Part shown: positions 18,549 through 28,973 of the stretch, piece after piece
How positions within the stretch are numbered: the first letter of the stretch is position 1
How the letters are laid out: every line of letters starts with the position of its first letter
Assembly (NCBI GenBank): GCA_026400935.1
Contig: JAPLNX010000054.1
Location: forward strand, 1 to 40,457
Length of the DNA: 40,457 nt
DNA from: Planctomycetia bacterium
GTDB lineage: Bacteria; Planctomycetota; Planctomycetia; Planctomycetales; Planctomycetaceae
Reading direction: 5' to 3'
Position numbers and translations under genes: made by a program
The notes under the pieces: generated by a model
Told to the model about the DNA's origin: nothing
The model's database searches: none
Seen by the model: the letters and a program-made list of their open reading frames with translations, nothing else

Positions 18549-21299
18549 ATGGTCAATAACGATCAACTCCGCCGCGACGTACGCCTCTTGGGCGACATGC
18601 TCGGCGAGATCATTACCGAAGATTCCGGAGCCGAGGCCGTTCAATTGGTCACGGAGATTCGGCATCTGGCTCGCGACCGGCGGGCGAACGTCCCCGGTTC
18701 CGAGTCGGAACTTTCTAAACGGATCACCGCGTTGAGTGAGGACCAAGCACGTTTGGTGGCCCGGTCGCTGAGCATCTTTTTCGATCTCGCAAACCTTGCC
18801 GAGGATCGGCAGCGAGTTCGTGTGCTGCGGCAGCGCGAACAAGAACGGGATCCCGATCCGATCAGTGAATCCATCGGGGCTTCGATTCAGCAATTGAAAG
18901 CGGCGGGGCTGAATGCCGAACAAGTTCAACAGGCGTTGGAGAAGCTCGACGTCGAGTTGGTCTTCACCGCGCATCCGAGCGAAGCCAAACGGCGTTCGAT
19001 TCGGGCGAAGCTGCGACGCATGCGGCAGTGTCTGCAAGATCTTGATCGCACCGACTTCTTGCCTCGCGAACGAACCGCAGTGATGTCACGACTGCGAGCA
19101 GACTTGACCGTCCTTTGGCAGACCGAATTTCTACGTCCGATGCGGCCGTCGGTTTTAGAGGAAGTCGAACGGGGGTTGTCGATCATGCCTCGGCTGTGGG
19201 AAGTGGTCCCGGCGATTTACCTCTCGCTACGGCAGGCGCTCGCTCGCGAGTTTCCCGATCACGAATTCAAGCTGCCGCGATTCCTGCGATTTGGATCGTG
19301 GATGGGAGGCGATCGCGACGGTCATCCGGATGTGACTTGGGACATCACCGAACGAACGCTCGTGTGGCTGCGAGATACGGCGATCGACCGGCATCTCGAT
19401 TGGTGCAAGAAGTTGTACGACTTCCTCTCGGTATCGGCACGTAACGTGTTGCCTGATGACGATCTGGAAAAGGCGGTCGCACAGGCCGAGCAACGCTGGC
19501 CGCAATTCGCAGCCACGCTCAGCCGAGTCGCTCCGCACGAAGTCTATCGCCGCTGGATCAGGCTCATCGAATGGCGATTGCAGCAGTCACGGTGCGCGGT
19601 GATGGCCGAACCGATGCTCGAAGGAGCGTATCGAGACGGCCAAGAACTGGAACACGACGTCGAGGCGATGATCGTCGGATTGAAGGGACGTCATGGTCAA
19701 TCGGCGCTGGCGATGGAGGCTCAGCGCTGGTTCGATTTGACTCGCGTGTTTGGTCTGAATCTGACGCGACTCGATGTGCGTCAAGATGCCACTCGATACC
19801 GCGAGGTCATGTCCGAACTGCTGCAAGTCACCGGTGACTGCTCGGACTTCGCGACGCTCGACGAACCACAGCGGCAGATCGTACTCGTGAAAACGATCGG
19901 GAACACGAAGCCATTGGATGAAGAGTATCTCTCCCCGCTGACACGCGACACGCTCCGTTTGTTTCGGATGTTGCGAGTCGCCATCGAACGCTTTGGTCCC
20001 GATTGCTTGGGTGGCCATGTCGTGAGCATGACTCGCTGGCCGTCGGATTTACTCACGGTCTTGTGGCTGTGGCGACGAGCTTGTGCCGAACCTTGCACCG
20101 ATTCGCCTCCCCCATTGCATGCTCTGCGAATCGTTCCGCTGTTTGAGAAAATCGGCGACCTGCGAGCGGCTCCGGAAGTCATGGCCGAAATCTTCGATCA
20201 GCCATTGTATGCCGAACATCTCCGAGCGCAAGGCAACCGGCAGATTGTGATGGTCGGATATTCGGACAGTACAAAGGACGGCGGCTATCTCGCGGCGTGC
20301 TGGGGACTGGATCGAGCACAAGACGCGCTGCACAAGACGGCCACCGATCGCGATGTCCGTCTAACGTTCTTTCACGGCCGAGGCGGCTCGCTCGGTCGCG
20401 GCGGTGGCCCGGCCGCGCGCGGCATCTTGTCGCTGCCGCCCGATGCGTTGGGCGGCTCGCTCCGATTGACGGAACAAGGCGAAGTCCTCGCCGAACGCTA
20501 CGACGACGTTCACGTCGCGTACCGACATCTGGAACAAGTCACCTGGGCCACGCTCGTCGCTAGCAACATTCCTCGGCCGAGGATCCGCCCCGAATGGCGC
20601 GAGTTGATGGAGTCGCTCGCCAAACACTCGCTGACAACGTACCGCGAACTGGTCGACACGCCGGGCTTCATCGAGTTCTTCGGCGAAGCAACACCGATTG
20701 AAGAGATCGAGAACCTACCAATTGCCTCGCGTCCGTCACGACGAACTGGCAAGCGCACGCTCAACGACCTGCGAGCCATTCCGTGGGTCTTCGCTTGGAC
20801 GCAAAACCGCTGTTTGATTCCCGCGTGGTACGGCTTGGGGAGTGCCCTGTCGGATGTGAAATACAACGACCGCTTCGGCTGGCAAACGATTCTGGAGATG
20901 TACCGTCAGTGGCCGTTCTTCCAAGCCACCATCGACAACGCCGCGACCGCACTTGCCAAAACGGACATGTACGTCGGACAGTGCTACTCGGAACTTTGCA
21001 CCAACGTGGAACAACGTCGCCAAATCTGGAGGCTCATCGCCAGTGAACGCGACCGCTCACGACAAGCAATTCTCGACATCGTCGGCGGATCGGAACTGCT
21101 GGCGACGACTCCCTGGTTCCAAGGTTCCATCGAGGTTCGCAATCCCTACGTCGATCCGTTGAACCTGATCCAAATTGAACTGTTACGCCGCCGCCGCCAA
21201 CTCAACGGCACCACCGATGACGAAGAACATCAACGACTCCGCGAGCTACTACGTCTCTCCGTTCAAGGTGTCGCAGCAGGAATGCGAACAACGGGGTGA
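18549..21299 (+). CDS. ppc: Phosphoenolpyruvate carboxylase
   Basis: A 916-residue enzyme that adds bicarbonate to phosphoenolpyruvate to give oxaloacetate and so refills the TCA cycle. Diagnostic segments are all present: VFTAHPSEAKRRS with the catalytic His near residue 140, GSWMGGDRDGHPDVTWD near 250, VMVGYSDSTKDGGYLAACW near 569, FFHGRGGSLGRGGGP near 607 with the mobile Arg-Gly loop, and the C-terminus SVQGVAAGMRTTG. Thr replaces the usual Asn in the final MRNTG. The length is normal for bacterial Ppc. It is divergently placed from the phosphofructokinase gene over a ~360 base spacer, so two enzymes meeting at the PEP node may share control, which is inference. Confidence 0.96.
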   Translation: MVNNDQLRRDVRLLGDMLGEIITEDSGAEAVQLVTEIRHLARDRRANVPGSESELSKRITALSEDQARLVARSLSIFFDLANLAEDRQRVRVLRQREQERDPDPISESIGASIQQLKAAGLNAEQVQQALEKLDVELVFTAHPSEAKRRSIRAKLRRMRQCLQDLDRTDFLPRERTAVMSRLRADLTVLWQTEFLRPMRPSVLEEVERGLSIMPRLWEVVPAIYLSLRQALAREFPDHEFKLPRFLRFGSWMGGDRDGHPDVTWDITERTLVWLRDTAIDRHLDWCKKLYDFLSVSARNVLPDDDLEKAVAQAEQRWPQFAATLSRVAPHEVYRRWIRLIEWRLQQSRCAVMAEPMLEGAYRDGQELEHDVEAMIVGLKGRHGQSALAMEAQRWFDLTRVFGLNLTRLDVRQDATRYREVMSELLQVTGDCSDFATLDEPQRQIVLVKTIGNTKPLDEEYLSPLTRDTLRLFRMLRVAIERFGPDCLGGHVVSMTRWPSDLLTVLWLWRRACAEPCTDSPPPLHALRIVPLFEKIGDLRAAPEVMAEIFDQPLYAEHLRAQGNRQIVMVGYSDSTKDGGYLAACWGLDRAQDALHKTATDRDVRLTFFHGRGGSLGRGGGPAARGILSLPPDALGGSLRLTEQGEVLAERYDDVHVAYRHLEQVTWATLVASNIPRPRIRPEWRELMESLAKHSLTTYRELVDTPGFIEFFGEATPIEEIENLPIASRPSRRTGKRTLNDLRAIPWVFAWTQNRCLIPAWYGLGSALSDVKYNDRFGWQTILEMYRQWPFFQATIDNAATALAKTDMYVGQCYSELCTNVEQRRQIWRLIASERDRSRQAILDIVGGSELLATTPWFQGSIEVRNPYVDPLNLIQIELLRRRRQLNGTTDDEEHQRLRELLRLSVQGVAAGMRTTG

Positions 21300-21609
21300 G
21301 CGAGTCGATCAAATCGTAGCACTGGCGTCTTGCCTATGTTTTCCAATGGGCAACGCAAGCAGGCGACCCGCCTGCTCTACGCTTCGGAAACGCAGCGAGC
21401 TCCTGTATTTCACGTTTGCAGCCCATGATCAGGAGGTTCATTCCGCCGTCATTGAAAAGTTGGCGGCAGCTCTGGCTAAATCTGCTTGGAATTACGAACG
21501 CGAAAAAACTCGAACCAAATACGCCGCACGTTGTTCATGGGCGTCCTCTTCCGGCTATAGTCCGCCCACGTAACTTCCGGCCCAGTTCTTCATTCTCCAA
21601 GGTTTATTG
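21300..21609. other. Spacer between ppc and lpxA with a small repeat hairpin
   Basis: Holds the hairpin gcaggcg-acc-cgcctgc (21359-21375), a family that returns at 30195-30209 as caggcg-agc-cgcctg. An open frame through this stretch overlaps ppc and looks non-coding. The last bases carry the lpxA ribosome site AAGG. Confidence 0.55.
21359..21375. repeat. Short hairpin repeat (family E)
   Basis: Seven-base perfect stem with a three-base loop; sister copy at 30195-30209. Confidence 0.6.
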
Positions 21610-22413
21610 GTGTCGATTCATCCGACCGCAATCATCGATTCCCACGCCGTGATTGATTCCACTGCTGAGATTGGTCCTTATTGCGTGATCGGCGGGCCGG
21701 TGCATGTCGGGGCGGGGACCATTGTTGGGCCTTACGTTCATTTGCTCGGCCACACGCACGTCGGCAGTGACTGCCGTATCCATGCCGGTTGTGTGATCGG
21801 TGACCTCCCGCAAGATCTCGCGTTTCGTGGTGCGATTAGTCATTGCCACATTGGTAACGGGACGACCTTGCGTGAACACGTCACCGTGCATCGTGGAACT
21901 GCCCCCGACTCCACTACGCGCATTGGCGAGCGTTGCTTGGTAATGGCCGGTGCACATGTTGGTCACAATTGTGCCGTCGCTGATGAAGCAGTCTTGGTCA
22001 ACGGAGTATTGCTCGGTGGATACGTCGCCGTTGGTCGCAAAGCGATCTTGTCGGGACATGTCGCTGTGCATCAGTTCGTGCAAATAGGCGAACTGGCCAT
22101 GGTCGGTGGCTTGAGCATGATCAGCCAAGACGTCCCGCCGTACTTCCTCGTTGCCGGGCGAACTGGCTGTGTTGGAGTGAACTCTGTTGGCCTGCGACGT
22201 GCGGGGATCAGCAGCGATCAACAAGCTGAAATCAAAGCCGCATACCGCATCCTCTGCCGCAATCGCCTCAGCCTGACCGAGTCCATCAAGCAACTCGAAG
22301 CCACAATGACGACGGAGGCAGGCCGCGAAATCCTGCGCTTCGTCTCTCGCCCGTCCCACCGAGGATTTCTCTTGCGATCAGACCGTAGTGTGCAATGCGA
22401 ACTGTCTGAATGA
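21610..22413 (+). CDS. lpxA: Acyl-ACP:UDP-N-acetylglucosamine O-acyltransferase (LpxA)
   Basis: A 267-residue left-handed beta-helix protein. GTG at 21610 is preferred (AAGG at 21599-21602, seven bases away); TTG at 21607 is the other choice. The hexapeptide repeats run from IHPTAIIDSHAVIDSTAEIGPYCVIG through VGAGTIVGPYVHLLG. The catalytic region shows TTLREHVTVHRGT and CLVMAGAHVGHNCAV with its conserved His, followed by SGHVAVHQFVQIGELAMVGGLSMISQDVPPYFLVAG and the helical tail. LpxA starts lipid A synthesis, so the organism likely makes a lipopolysaccharide-type outer membrane. The other lpx genes are not in the window. Confidence 0.92.
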   Translation: MSIHPTAIIDSHAVIDSTAEIGPYCVIGGPVHVGAGTIVGPYVHLLGHTHVGSDCRIHAGCVIGDLPQDLAFRGAISHCHIGNGTTLREHVTVHRGTAPDSTTRIGERCLVMAGAHVGHNCAVADEAVLVNGVLLGGYVAVGRKAILSGHVAVHQFVQIGELAMVGGLSMISQDVPPYFLVAGRTGCVGVNSVGLRRAGISSDQQAEIKAAYRILCRNRLSLTESIKQLEATMTTEAGREILRFVSRPSHRGFLLRSDRSVQCELSE

Positions 22414-22559
22414 CGGACTGGTAATAGTTCGTGCCATTCAACATCAACGGTCATTTGAAGTCGTGAGATTCGCCTGACTATTCCTCGCGACCACAATGTC
22501 TCCGTGGTGAAAATGGAATGATAACGGAAGCTCAGCGGTCACGAAAAACGAGTGGCTTC

Positions 22560-25500
22560 TCAACTTCCAAATCCGCCCCCGCCGGGCGTCTGGATGATTA
22601 GCACATCGCCGGGCTCTACTTGAATCTGAGCCTTGCCACCGAGTTCCACGCCTTCCGATCCGTCCGCTTTCAGCAACGTGTTTTGGCCGAGCGATCCTGG
22701 CTGGCCGCCGTTGAGCCCGAATGGTGCGAATGGGCCTCGACGTTCGGTGAGTAGGGAGACGTTGAGCGGTTTAAGAAACTCCAGTTTGCGAACGATGCCG
22801 TCGCCACCACGACGTTGGCCAGTTCCGCCTGAGCCTTTGCGGATCGAGAATTCGTGGACTCGAACCGGGTAACGCCGTTCGATGACTTCGACATCGGTCA
22901 GTCGAGTGTTCGTCATGTGAGTGTGGATTGCGTCTGCTCCGTTCGCATTCGGTGTGGCACCGGATCCGCCACAGATCGTTTCATAATAACCGAATGTTGC
23001 GTCGCCGAACGTAAGGTTATTCATCGTCCCTTGGCTCGCTGCGGCGACACCTAACGCGCCGAGCAACACGTCGACGACTCGCTGAGAAGTTTCCACGTTG
23101 CCGCCGACGACGGCCGGGTTCAGTGCAGGGTCAGCCTGTTCGGGAGGGTTCAGTAGGCATTCGGGAAGCGAAATCGTGACCGGCTCCATGACGCCGCTGT
23201 TGAGTGGGATATCCTCGTTGATGAGACAGCGGAAGACATACATCACGGCCGCAGTCACGATTGCTCGATTCGCATTGAGATTGCTCGACAGCACCGGACC
23301 TGTTCCGGTGAAATCGACAGTCGCTGTCTCACCTTGCTTGATGATCGTCGCACAAATCGGCGAGCCATCATCGAGATGATCGGTACGTTGATACGTCCCG
23401 TCGGGGATCGCCGACAGGGCTTGTCGCATCTTGGTCGAGGCCGCTTTTTGGATATGTCCCATGTAGGCTTGCACGACCCCGAGCGAATGCTTTTCAACCA
23501 ACTGCAGTAACTGCCGGACACCCAACTGATTTGCGGCAACCTGCGCGCGGATGTCGGCCATGTTGTCGTTGATCGCGCGAGTCGGATGCGGTGCGCCGAG
23601 CAACAACGCTCGCAAGTCATCTTCGCGCGAGCGACCGTTGTTGATTAGCTTGAAGTTACGAATCAGCACACCTTCTTCGCCAAGTGTTTTTGAAAACGGC
23701 GGCATGCTTCCCGGCAGGATGCCACCGATTTCCGCGTGATGTGCTCGGTTTGCGGTGAAGAAAATCAAACGACCGCGCACGTCATGTACCGGCGTGATGA
23801 TCGTCACGTCCGGCAGATGCGAGCCGCCCCGATACGGATCGTTGGTGATGAAGACATCCCCGTAGTGCAAGCTTCCAGCTTGCAACGGTCGCCCATCGTT
23901 TGCCTCAGACGTCGAGTGCGACAGATTCGTAGGATCGTCTGTCGCTGGCTGTTCCGGTTGCAGTTTGATTGGCAAGCTGGAAGCTTGCACTACGGCGTTG
24001 TCGGCGATGATTCGCTGGACCGTTTCGCCCATCGCACCGAGATGTACCGGGATGTGCGGAGCATTGACGACCAGATTGCCGCTCGGATCAAAGATTGCGC
24101 AACTAAAATCGAGCCGCTCTTTGACGTTCGTGGAACAAGCGGTCTTTTGCAGCATCACTCCCATCTGCTCGGCAATCGACGCGAACTGATTGTTGAAGAT
24201 TTCCAACAACACCCGGTCACAAGGTATTACTTCCGTCAACGGACCCGCTGCATCTGCGAGGGGCGTCGCTGGGGGCAAATCTGAATTGAATTCATCAGAT
24301 ACAGAGCTGATTTCGTCCGTGTTTGACGCGTCAGCTTTTGCATCGGATGTCTGTCGAAGCGTTCGCCCTCGTTCACGCTTTGGGCTACTCGCCTCGCTCA
24401 TGGCCAACATCTCACCGAGGCTCGTGGCCTCATAAACATCGCGACCGTCCTCGGTTTTCAGCAGCGTGATTAGCCCCGATTCAACAATCTGCCGCAGGCC
24501 GCGATAAATTCTGGGTTGAGCGACCAACCGTCCCTTCGGGTGTTTACCGAGGTTGTCAATTAGTTGCGTTGCTTCAAATCGACCAACGATCGCGAACGCC
24601 TCTTGAGCGACAAGCGTTCGATCGCGATTCATGCCGATGTGATTCGCGGCGAGATACAGCCTGAAGGCAGTTACAAAGGCATCGACGTGCGGTCGCGGTC
24701 GCCGGTCGATGTTGCTCGATTGCAATCGTTTCGCGATTTTTCCTCGCGTTGATTTCGCTCGCGACATCAACAATATCTCACCTCGATCGAGCACTAATGC
24801 CGTCCAACCCGGTTCGACGACGATTGTGGAACTCGGTTCAGAAATCAGTGCCCCACCATTAAACCTATCACCGGGCCGCAGGTTTTCTCGAAAGAAGATT
24901 GGCGTTTCTTGCCACTGGCCACTGAAGAACGTCTGCGTCGCCTCATCCGGTTCCGGTTTACGATCAACGACCTCCTGTTTAGGCATCGCTGGATCAACTG
25001 TCATGCCGACGACTTCAACGCGCGCAACAGTCACTTCCAGCTTTCTGTCAGCATGAGCGTATCCATAAATCTGCTGATGCTGTTCCGAGTACTTCGCCGC
25101 GTAGTCTCCGTCGTCTGGGCAAGTCACTCGGATCACGGACTCAACACCGACATACCGCAGATCGAGCGATCGAATTGTCGGCTTCATTCGTTCTGGCGGA
25201 ACACCTTCGGCAACGACCTCTGCTCGAGAGGTTTGTTCTAACTCGGAGAATAAGAACTCCAGTTCTGCTGGTGTGACCTCGTCGTATCGTCGTAAGACGG
25301 AACGTTCCCCGAACCGACGCACGTCAGCGAGTCCGATGCCGTACGCGCTGAGCAAACTCGCCAACGGATGAATCAGGATGCGTCGCATTCCTAACGATTC
25401 GGCCATCGCGCAAGCGTGTTGAGCACCGGCTCCGCCAAAGCAAACGAGTGCGTAATCCTCGGGGTCGTAACCACGAACGACGCTGATTTTGCGGATGGCG

Positions 25501-27140
25501 CGAACCATGTTTGTGTTCGCGATTTGGCAGAGACCGTGAGCCAGTTCGTCCGCAGAGGTTGTTGGTCGGGAATCTGTAGGAGCGGATTGAAGAGGTGAAT
25601 GGGACAGCGGTGAGTCGATGGCGTCTTTGGTCCCTGTGACCACCACGCTCTTTTCGCGGATTGTCTGCAAACGCTTTTCTAATTCCGTGATTCGCCGTTC
25701 CACAGCAACGCGATCCAACGGAAACGGAAACCTCGCAGGGACAATTCGGCCCAACCACAGATTCAAGTCCGTCACTGTTAATGGACCGCCTCGTCCGTAA
25801 CACGCAGGACCGGGATCGGCACCGGCGCTCTGGGGGCCAACGACTAATTTCACACCATCAAAATCGCAGATGCTGCCGCCACCAGCGGCCACCGTTTCGA
25901 TCGCCAACATCGGCGCGACGATTCGCACGCCTGCCTTCTTGGTTTCAAATTCGTATTCGTACTCGCCACCAAATCGCGCGACATCAGTGCTCGTTCCACC
26001 CATGTCGAAGCCGATGGCGCGAGGGAATCCCGCTTGTTGAGCGATTCGCGAAAAACCAATCACACCACCTGCCGGTCCAGACAGGATGCTGTCTTTGCCA
26101 ACGAAACGATCTGCATCAATCAAGCCGCCAGCAGACGTCATCAGCTTGAGCGTTGATGTGGAGTTTGAAATTTGAACCTTCAAACTCTCGACGTACTTTC
26201 GCAAGATTGGATTCAAGTACGCATCCATTACCGTTGTGTCACCGCGACTCACGATCTTGATCAATGGTGCGAGACGGCTTGAAACGCTGACTTCAGTGAA
26301 GCCGACTTCGCGAGCAATCCGTTCGACGATTTGTTCGTGCGTGGGGTTCGAGAACGAATGCAGAAGGCAGATGGCGAGCGAGTCGATGGATTGGTTGTCC
26401 GTTGTGCGTTGTGCGTTGTCCGCTAGCCGGCGCGGGGGCGTCATTTTCAACTGACCACTCTCTCCTCGCAGTGCCTCCAACTGTAACCGGATCGCCCCTT
26501 CATCAACTTCCTTCAACACCACTCCGTTCGCGTCAACTCGTTCATCAATCTCGACGACCGTGGCAAATAGTGGTTCCGGCTTCTGGATATCGAGATCGAA
26601 TAAACGTGGCCGATCCTGGTTGGCGATGAGCAACACATCTGCGAAACCCTTCGTGGTAATGAACGCCGTGCGAGCACCGCGTCGAGTGAGCAGCGCGTTT
26701 GTTCCACGAGTTGTTCCCAGTCGCACGTTGATAGGTGGAATCGGCTCCTTCAATCCCAAGGCCAGGGCCGTCCGAATCGCCAGAATTGGAGCTTCTTCCC
26801 CCGCAGTCAGTTCATATCGCGTGCCGGGGCCGACTGACGGCGGCAGCATTTGTTCGAGCGACAACACACCCATGCGCGGATGAAATGCGGAGACCTTCGC
26901 CGTCGCGATTGTCTCGCCATGTTCATCGAGAAACCGCACGCTATAGCCGGTCCAAAATTCTTTTGGCTCAGTTCGGCGCAACGGATCGACGATTCGATTT
27001 GTTCCTTGAACCTCTTCGACCTGCCCCTTCGTCACACCGCTGCTGAGTACTTTGATCGGCAACAATTCGCCGGAAGGTGAACGAGCAATGCAGTCGGTAA
27101 ACGTCCCACCGACGTCGATCCAAAATTCCCAAGGTGACAT
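22560..27140 (-). CDS. Fused HyuA-HyuB hydantoinase / 5-oxoprolinase-like protein with Fur-like segment in the linker
   Basis: A 1526-residue fusion. HyuA part, residues ~1-750: [81 protein letters not shown]. HyuB part, ~955-1526: [47 protein letters not shown], ending [17 protein letters not shown]. Such pairs open hydantoins or 5-oxoproline with ATP; one-chain fusions are known from eukaryotic oxoprolinase. Between them, residues ~815-902 ([48 protein letters not shown]) read like the winged-helix half of a Fur-family regulator. Three further stretches look like translated repeats: ~228-251, ~917-929 and ~1049-1093. Start: ATG 27140. Substrate uncertain. Confidence 0.85.
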   Translation of the reverse strand: MSPWEFWIDVGGTFTDCIARSPSGELLPIKVLSSGVTKGQVEEVQGTNRIVDPLRRTEPKEFWTGYSVRFLDEHGETIATAKVSAFHPRMGVLSLEQMLPPSVGPGTRYELTAGEEAPILAIRTALALGLKEPIPPINVRLGTTRGTNALLTRRGARTAFITTKGFADVLLIANQDRPRLFDLDIQKPEPLFATVVEIDERVDANGVVLKEVDEGAIRLQLEALRGESGQLKMTPPRRLADNAQRTTDNQSIDSLAICLLHSFSNPTHEQIVERIAREVGFTEVSVSSRLAPLIKIVSRGDTTVMDAYLNPILRKYVESLKVQISNSTSTLKLMTSAGGLIDADRFVGKDSILSGPAGGVIGFSRIAQQAGFPRAIGFDMGGTSTDVARFGGEYEYEFETKKAGVRIVAPMLAIETVAAGGGSICDFDGVKLVVGPQSAGADPGPACYGRGGPLTVTDLNLWLGRIVPARFPFPLDRVAVERRITELEKRLQTIREKSVVVTGTKDAIDSPLSHSPLQSAPTDSRPTTSADELAHGLCQIANTNMVRAIRKISVVRGYDPEDYALVCFGGAGAQHACAMAESLGMRRILIHPLASLLSAYGIGLADVRRFGERSVLRRYDEVTPAELEFLFSELEQTSRAEVVAEGVPPERMKPTIRSLDLRYVGVESVIRVTCPDDGDYAAKYSEQHQQIYGYAHADRKLEVTVARVEVVGMTVDPAMPKQEVVDRKPEPDEATQTFFSGQWQETPIFFRENLRPGDRFNGGALISEPSSTIVVEPGWTALVLDRGEILLMSRAKSTRGKIAKRLQSSNIDRRPRPHVDAFVTAFRLYLAANHIGMNRDRTLVAQEAFAIVGRFEATQLIDNLGKHPKGRLVAQPRIYRGLRQIVESGLITLLKTEDGRDVYEATSLGEMLAMSEASSPKRERGRTLRQTSDAKADASNTDEISSVSDEFNSDLPPATPLADAAGPLTEVIPCDRVLLEIFNNQFASIAEQMGVMLQKTACSTNVKERLDFSCAIFDPSGNLVVNAPHIPVHLGAMGETVQRIIADNAVVQASSLPIKLQPEQPATDDPTNLSHSTSEANDGRPLQAGSLHYGDVFITNDPYRGGSHLPDVTIITPVHDVRGRLIFFTANRAHHAEIGGILPGSMPPFSKTLGEEGVLIRNFKLINNGRSREDDLRALLLGAPHPTRAINDNMADIRAQVAANQLGVRQLLQLVEKHSLGVVQAYMGHIQKAASTKMRQALSAIPDGTYQRTDHLDDGSPICATIIKQGETATVDFTGTGPVLSSNLNANRAIVTAAVMYVFRCLINEDIPLNSGVMEPVTISLPECLLNPPEQADPALNPAVVGGNVETSQRVVDVLLGALGVAAASQGTMNNLTFGDATFGYYETICGGSGATPNANGADAIHTHMTNTRLTDVEVIERRYPVRVHEFSIRKGSGGTGQRRGGDGIVRKLEFLKPLNVSLLTERRGPFAPFGLNGGQPGSLGQNTLLKADGSEGVELGGKAQIQVEPGDVLIIQTPGGGGFGS
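23860..23995. repeat. 136 bp palindromic element inside the HyuB part (family F)
   Basis: Outer arms 23860-23884 and 23971-23995 are inverted copies with 24 of 25 matches (core gtgcaagcttccagcttg). It lies in the fusion gene between [19 protein letters not shown] and [13 protein letters not shown], two blocks that are nearly adjacent in ordinary HyuB, and adds ~45 residues in frame. Confidence 0.88.
24355..24388 (-). repeat. Degenerate family A copy inside the hyuAB fusion
   Basis: The stretch gaagcgttcgccctcg is identical to that before the copy at 4867; the rest matches family A with several changes. Translated as [13 protein letters not shown] in the linker between the Fur-like part and HyuB. 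Confidence 0.75.
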
Positions 27141-27220
27141 ATCTTCGATTTCTTTCAGAGTTCAGATTCAAAAGTGGCAGACGCAGCGAATCAGTCACGC
27201 GAAGCAGGTTTTTGTGGGGA

Positions 27221-27350
27221 AAATTTACCGCAAAGACGCCAAGGACGCGAAGGAATCAATAAGTGGAATCGTTTAAACGATTCCTGGGCAATGATCAGGA
27301 GCAATGTTTTTTGGCGTTACTTCGCGTCCTTTACGCCTTAGCGGTGAAAA
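27221..27350. repeat. Inverted repeat with a perfect 20-base palindrome inside
   Basis: Arms 27221-27252 (ttaccgcaaagacgcc, aaggacgcgaag) and 27319-27350 (cttcgcgtcctttacgcc, gcggtgaaa) pair imperfectly. The loop holds the perfect palindrome ggaatcgtttaaacgattcc at 27265-27284. It fills the spacer between beta-RFAP synthase and the hyuAB fusion. Confidence 0.8.
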
Positions 27351-27396
27351 CTCCTTCGGTGGAGTCATCAAGTGTGAAATAGCTGAGGTCGATTCT

Positions 27397-28386
27397 TCAT
27401 AGATCAAAAGTGTTGGGCGAAGTGGCGACGAGCGATGCTCCCACATTGCGCGGCTTTGCAAGGCGAAAATCGAAGCTCAAATGATCGACGAAACGGAGTA
27501 AGTCTTGTTGACGTTTTACCGCTTCAGTTTCGTTGCGGCAGAGAGCGAAGAGAGTCGGGCCCCAAGATGATTGGCCGACTCCACGGCAGCCGCTGGATCG
27601 CAGGTGGCTGGCGAGTTCGTTCAAACGCGAGTCAGCGAAGATTCCTCCTTGAATCGGAGCGAAGTACTCGCCGTTGAGCTGACCGAACTCGCACAGAGAT
27701 TCGGAGAGTCCCTCAAAATCTCCGGTTTGCATCGCCGGAATCAGCTCCAACAGTGCAATGCGGCAGAGGCGATCGGTAATCACATCAGCCATTGGGGCCA
27801 GTTTCGCAAACGCTGATCGCTCGGATTCGCCAGAGAGGCCGTAGTTGTTACGAGGGGCGATCAACAGCAGTCGCCACTCTGCCGGAACCGCAATACGACT
27901 GATCAACGGACTAATCTCATCGGGTCGTTGCTTTCCTGCTTCCACGAGAAAACCGCCGTGACCGAAACCGTGTATACCGAGTGCTGATCTCAAGCCGCGA
28001 CCCACTCGGCGAGCTAATTCGATTGCTCCGACGTATTGCTCCCCAGTGAACCTCGACAGTGCGGCGGCGAGAGCGAGCGCCGTTTGCGTTCCCGATCCCA
28101 AACCGGAATGACTTGGAATCGCCTCTGAGACTTCGATTGAACAGGACGCAGGACAGTGTTCAGCAGTGCAACGATCGCGATATCGGTTCCGCCATTCAAT
28201 CAAACGAGTAGCGATTTCGTCGGGAGCATGAACCTGATCTTCAGCCGCAGCACTTACTGACAAACGGCAACCGGGCGCATCGACCATCAAGCCGACGCCT
28301 CCAAAGTTTCGACCGCGCGGAGCTTGCACCGCCAGCAGGCCGAAATGCAGTCGCGCACCCGTTTGAATGTGAATCGTGTGTGACAT
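27397..28386 (-). CDS. Beta-ribofuranosylaminobenzene 5'-phosphate synthase (GHMP family)
   Basis: A 329-residue protein of the GHMP kinase superfamily. It joins 4-hydroxybenzoate (or p-aminobenzoate) with PRPP, the first committed step of (tetrahydro)methanopterin synthesis. Seen: TGARLHFGLLAVQAPRGRNFGGVGLMVD at the N-terminus, the phosphate-binding loop PSHSGLGSGTQ at 91-101, LGIHGFGHGGFLVEAGK, VGQSSWGPTLFAL, and a C-terminus AKPRNVGA typical of this family. The gene follows DUF447 by 26 bases and the subunit D homologue, so the three form an operon-like cluster. With the subunit B homologue at 9319-10845 this shows that the cell makes the methanopterin-type C1 carrier. An ATG at 28386 is the only sensible start. 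Confidence 0.9.
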   Translation of the reverse strand: MSHTIHIQTGARLHFGLLAVQAPRGRNFGGVGLMVDAPGCRLSVSAAAEDQVHAPDEIATRLIEWRNRYRDRCTAEHCPASCSIEVSEAIPSHSGLGSGTQTALALAAALSRFTGEQYVGAIELARRVGRGLRSALGIHGFGHGGFLVEAGKQRPDEISPLISRIAVPAEWRLLLIAPRNNYGLSGESERSAFAKLAPMADVITDRLCRIALLELIPAMQTGDFEGLSESLCEFGQLNGEYFAPIQGGIFADSRLNELASHLRSSGCRGVGQSSWGPTLFALCRNETEAVKRQQDLLRFVDHLSFDFRLAKPRNVGASLVATSPNTFDL

Positions 28387-28412
28387 CGTGTCAGGTTAAC
28401 GTCGTGCTCAAT

Positions 28413-28973
28413 TCACTGCGAACTCGCGACATATTCGCAGATCAATTCAAATGCAGCGAATTCTTGTGGGCCAGCGGTTTTCTCCACGGGCGATCGGAGC
28501 GCTGCGAGTTGAAGTTCGACCTCTTCGCGAGGCAACAAGTGCAACCGTGTTGCCAGGATCGCCGCTTCGAGGACAGCGTGCTTCGCTCTGTTGAATCCGA
28601 ATACGTCACGCAGGCGACCGACATGAACGACGCGGGCGCGGATGTCGGTTCGATCGTGAGAGGTGTCGATCGACTCAATCTCAAATTCGTACCAGCGACA
28701 AGTGGACTTCAAGACTTGGCCCGTGACTCGTTCGGCCGGGAAAGTTTCCGGAAGCTCATGGAGCTTTCCAATCGCGGCTTTCGCCAGCAACAGCACATCG
28801 TCAATAACGTGGAGCACTCCTTGTGGGTGCTCAGTCAAGTTGCGAAAGGTTTGCGAAGTTTGAAACGGTCGAAGATGGAGCCACGTCATCGACTCATCAA
28901 CAATCGGTCCCATGGGAGCAACGTTGAGCACTCCGGAGCGGCCGATACTGGTGACGATACCTTCAAGAATCAT
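28413..28973 (-). CDS. DUF447 family protein of the C1-carrier gene cluster
   Basis: About 186 residues from ATG 28973 (MILEGIVTSI); the frame is open to 29027, but there it overlaps the upstream gene fully. The N-terminus ILEGIVTSIGRSGVLNVAPMGPIVDE resembles the split-barrel (flavin-reductase-like) part of DUF447 proteins, which occur next to methanopterin genes in archaea, methylotrophs and planctomycetes. Visible: HLRPFQTSQTFRNL, GVLHVIDDVLLLAKAAIG, CRWYEFEIES, FGFNRAKHAVLEAAILATRL. It overlaps the end of the subunit D homologue by 11 bases and is followed by beta-RFAP synthase, which supports one transcript. Its reaction is not known; a role in making or using the C1 carrier is inferred from context. 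Confidence 0.8.
   Translation of the reverse strand: MILEGIVTSIGRSGVLNVAPMGPIVDESMTWLHLRPFQTSQTFRNLTEHPQGVLHVIDDVLLLAKAAIGKLHELPETFPAERVTGQVLKSTCRWYEFEIESIDTSHDRTDIRARVVHVGRLRDVFGFNRAKHAVLEAAILATRLHLLPREEVELQLAALRSPVEKTAGPQEFAAFELICEYVASSQ

Noticed and set aside
27397-27450. C-terminus of beta-RFAP synthase as another repeat insert
   Set aside because: The segment AKPRNVGA fits the normal family ending, so no insertion needs to be assumed.
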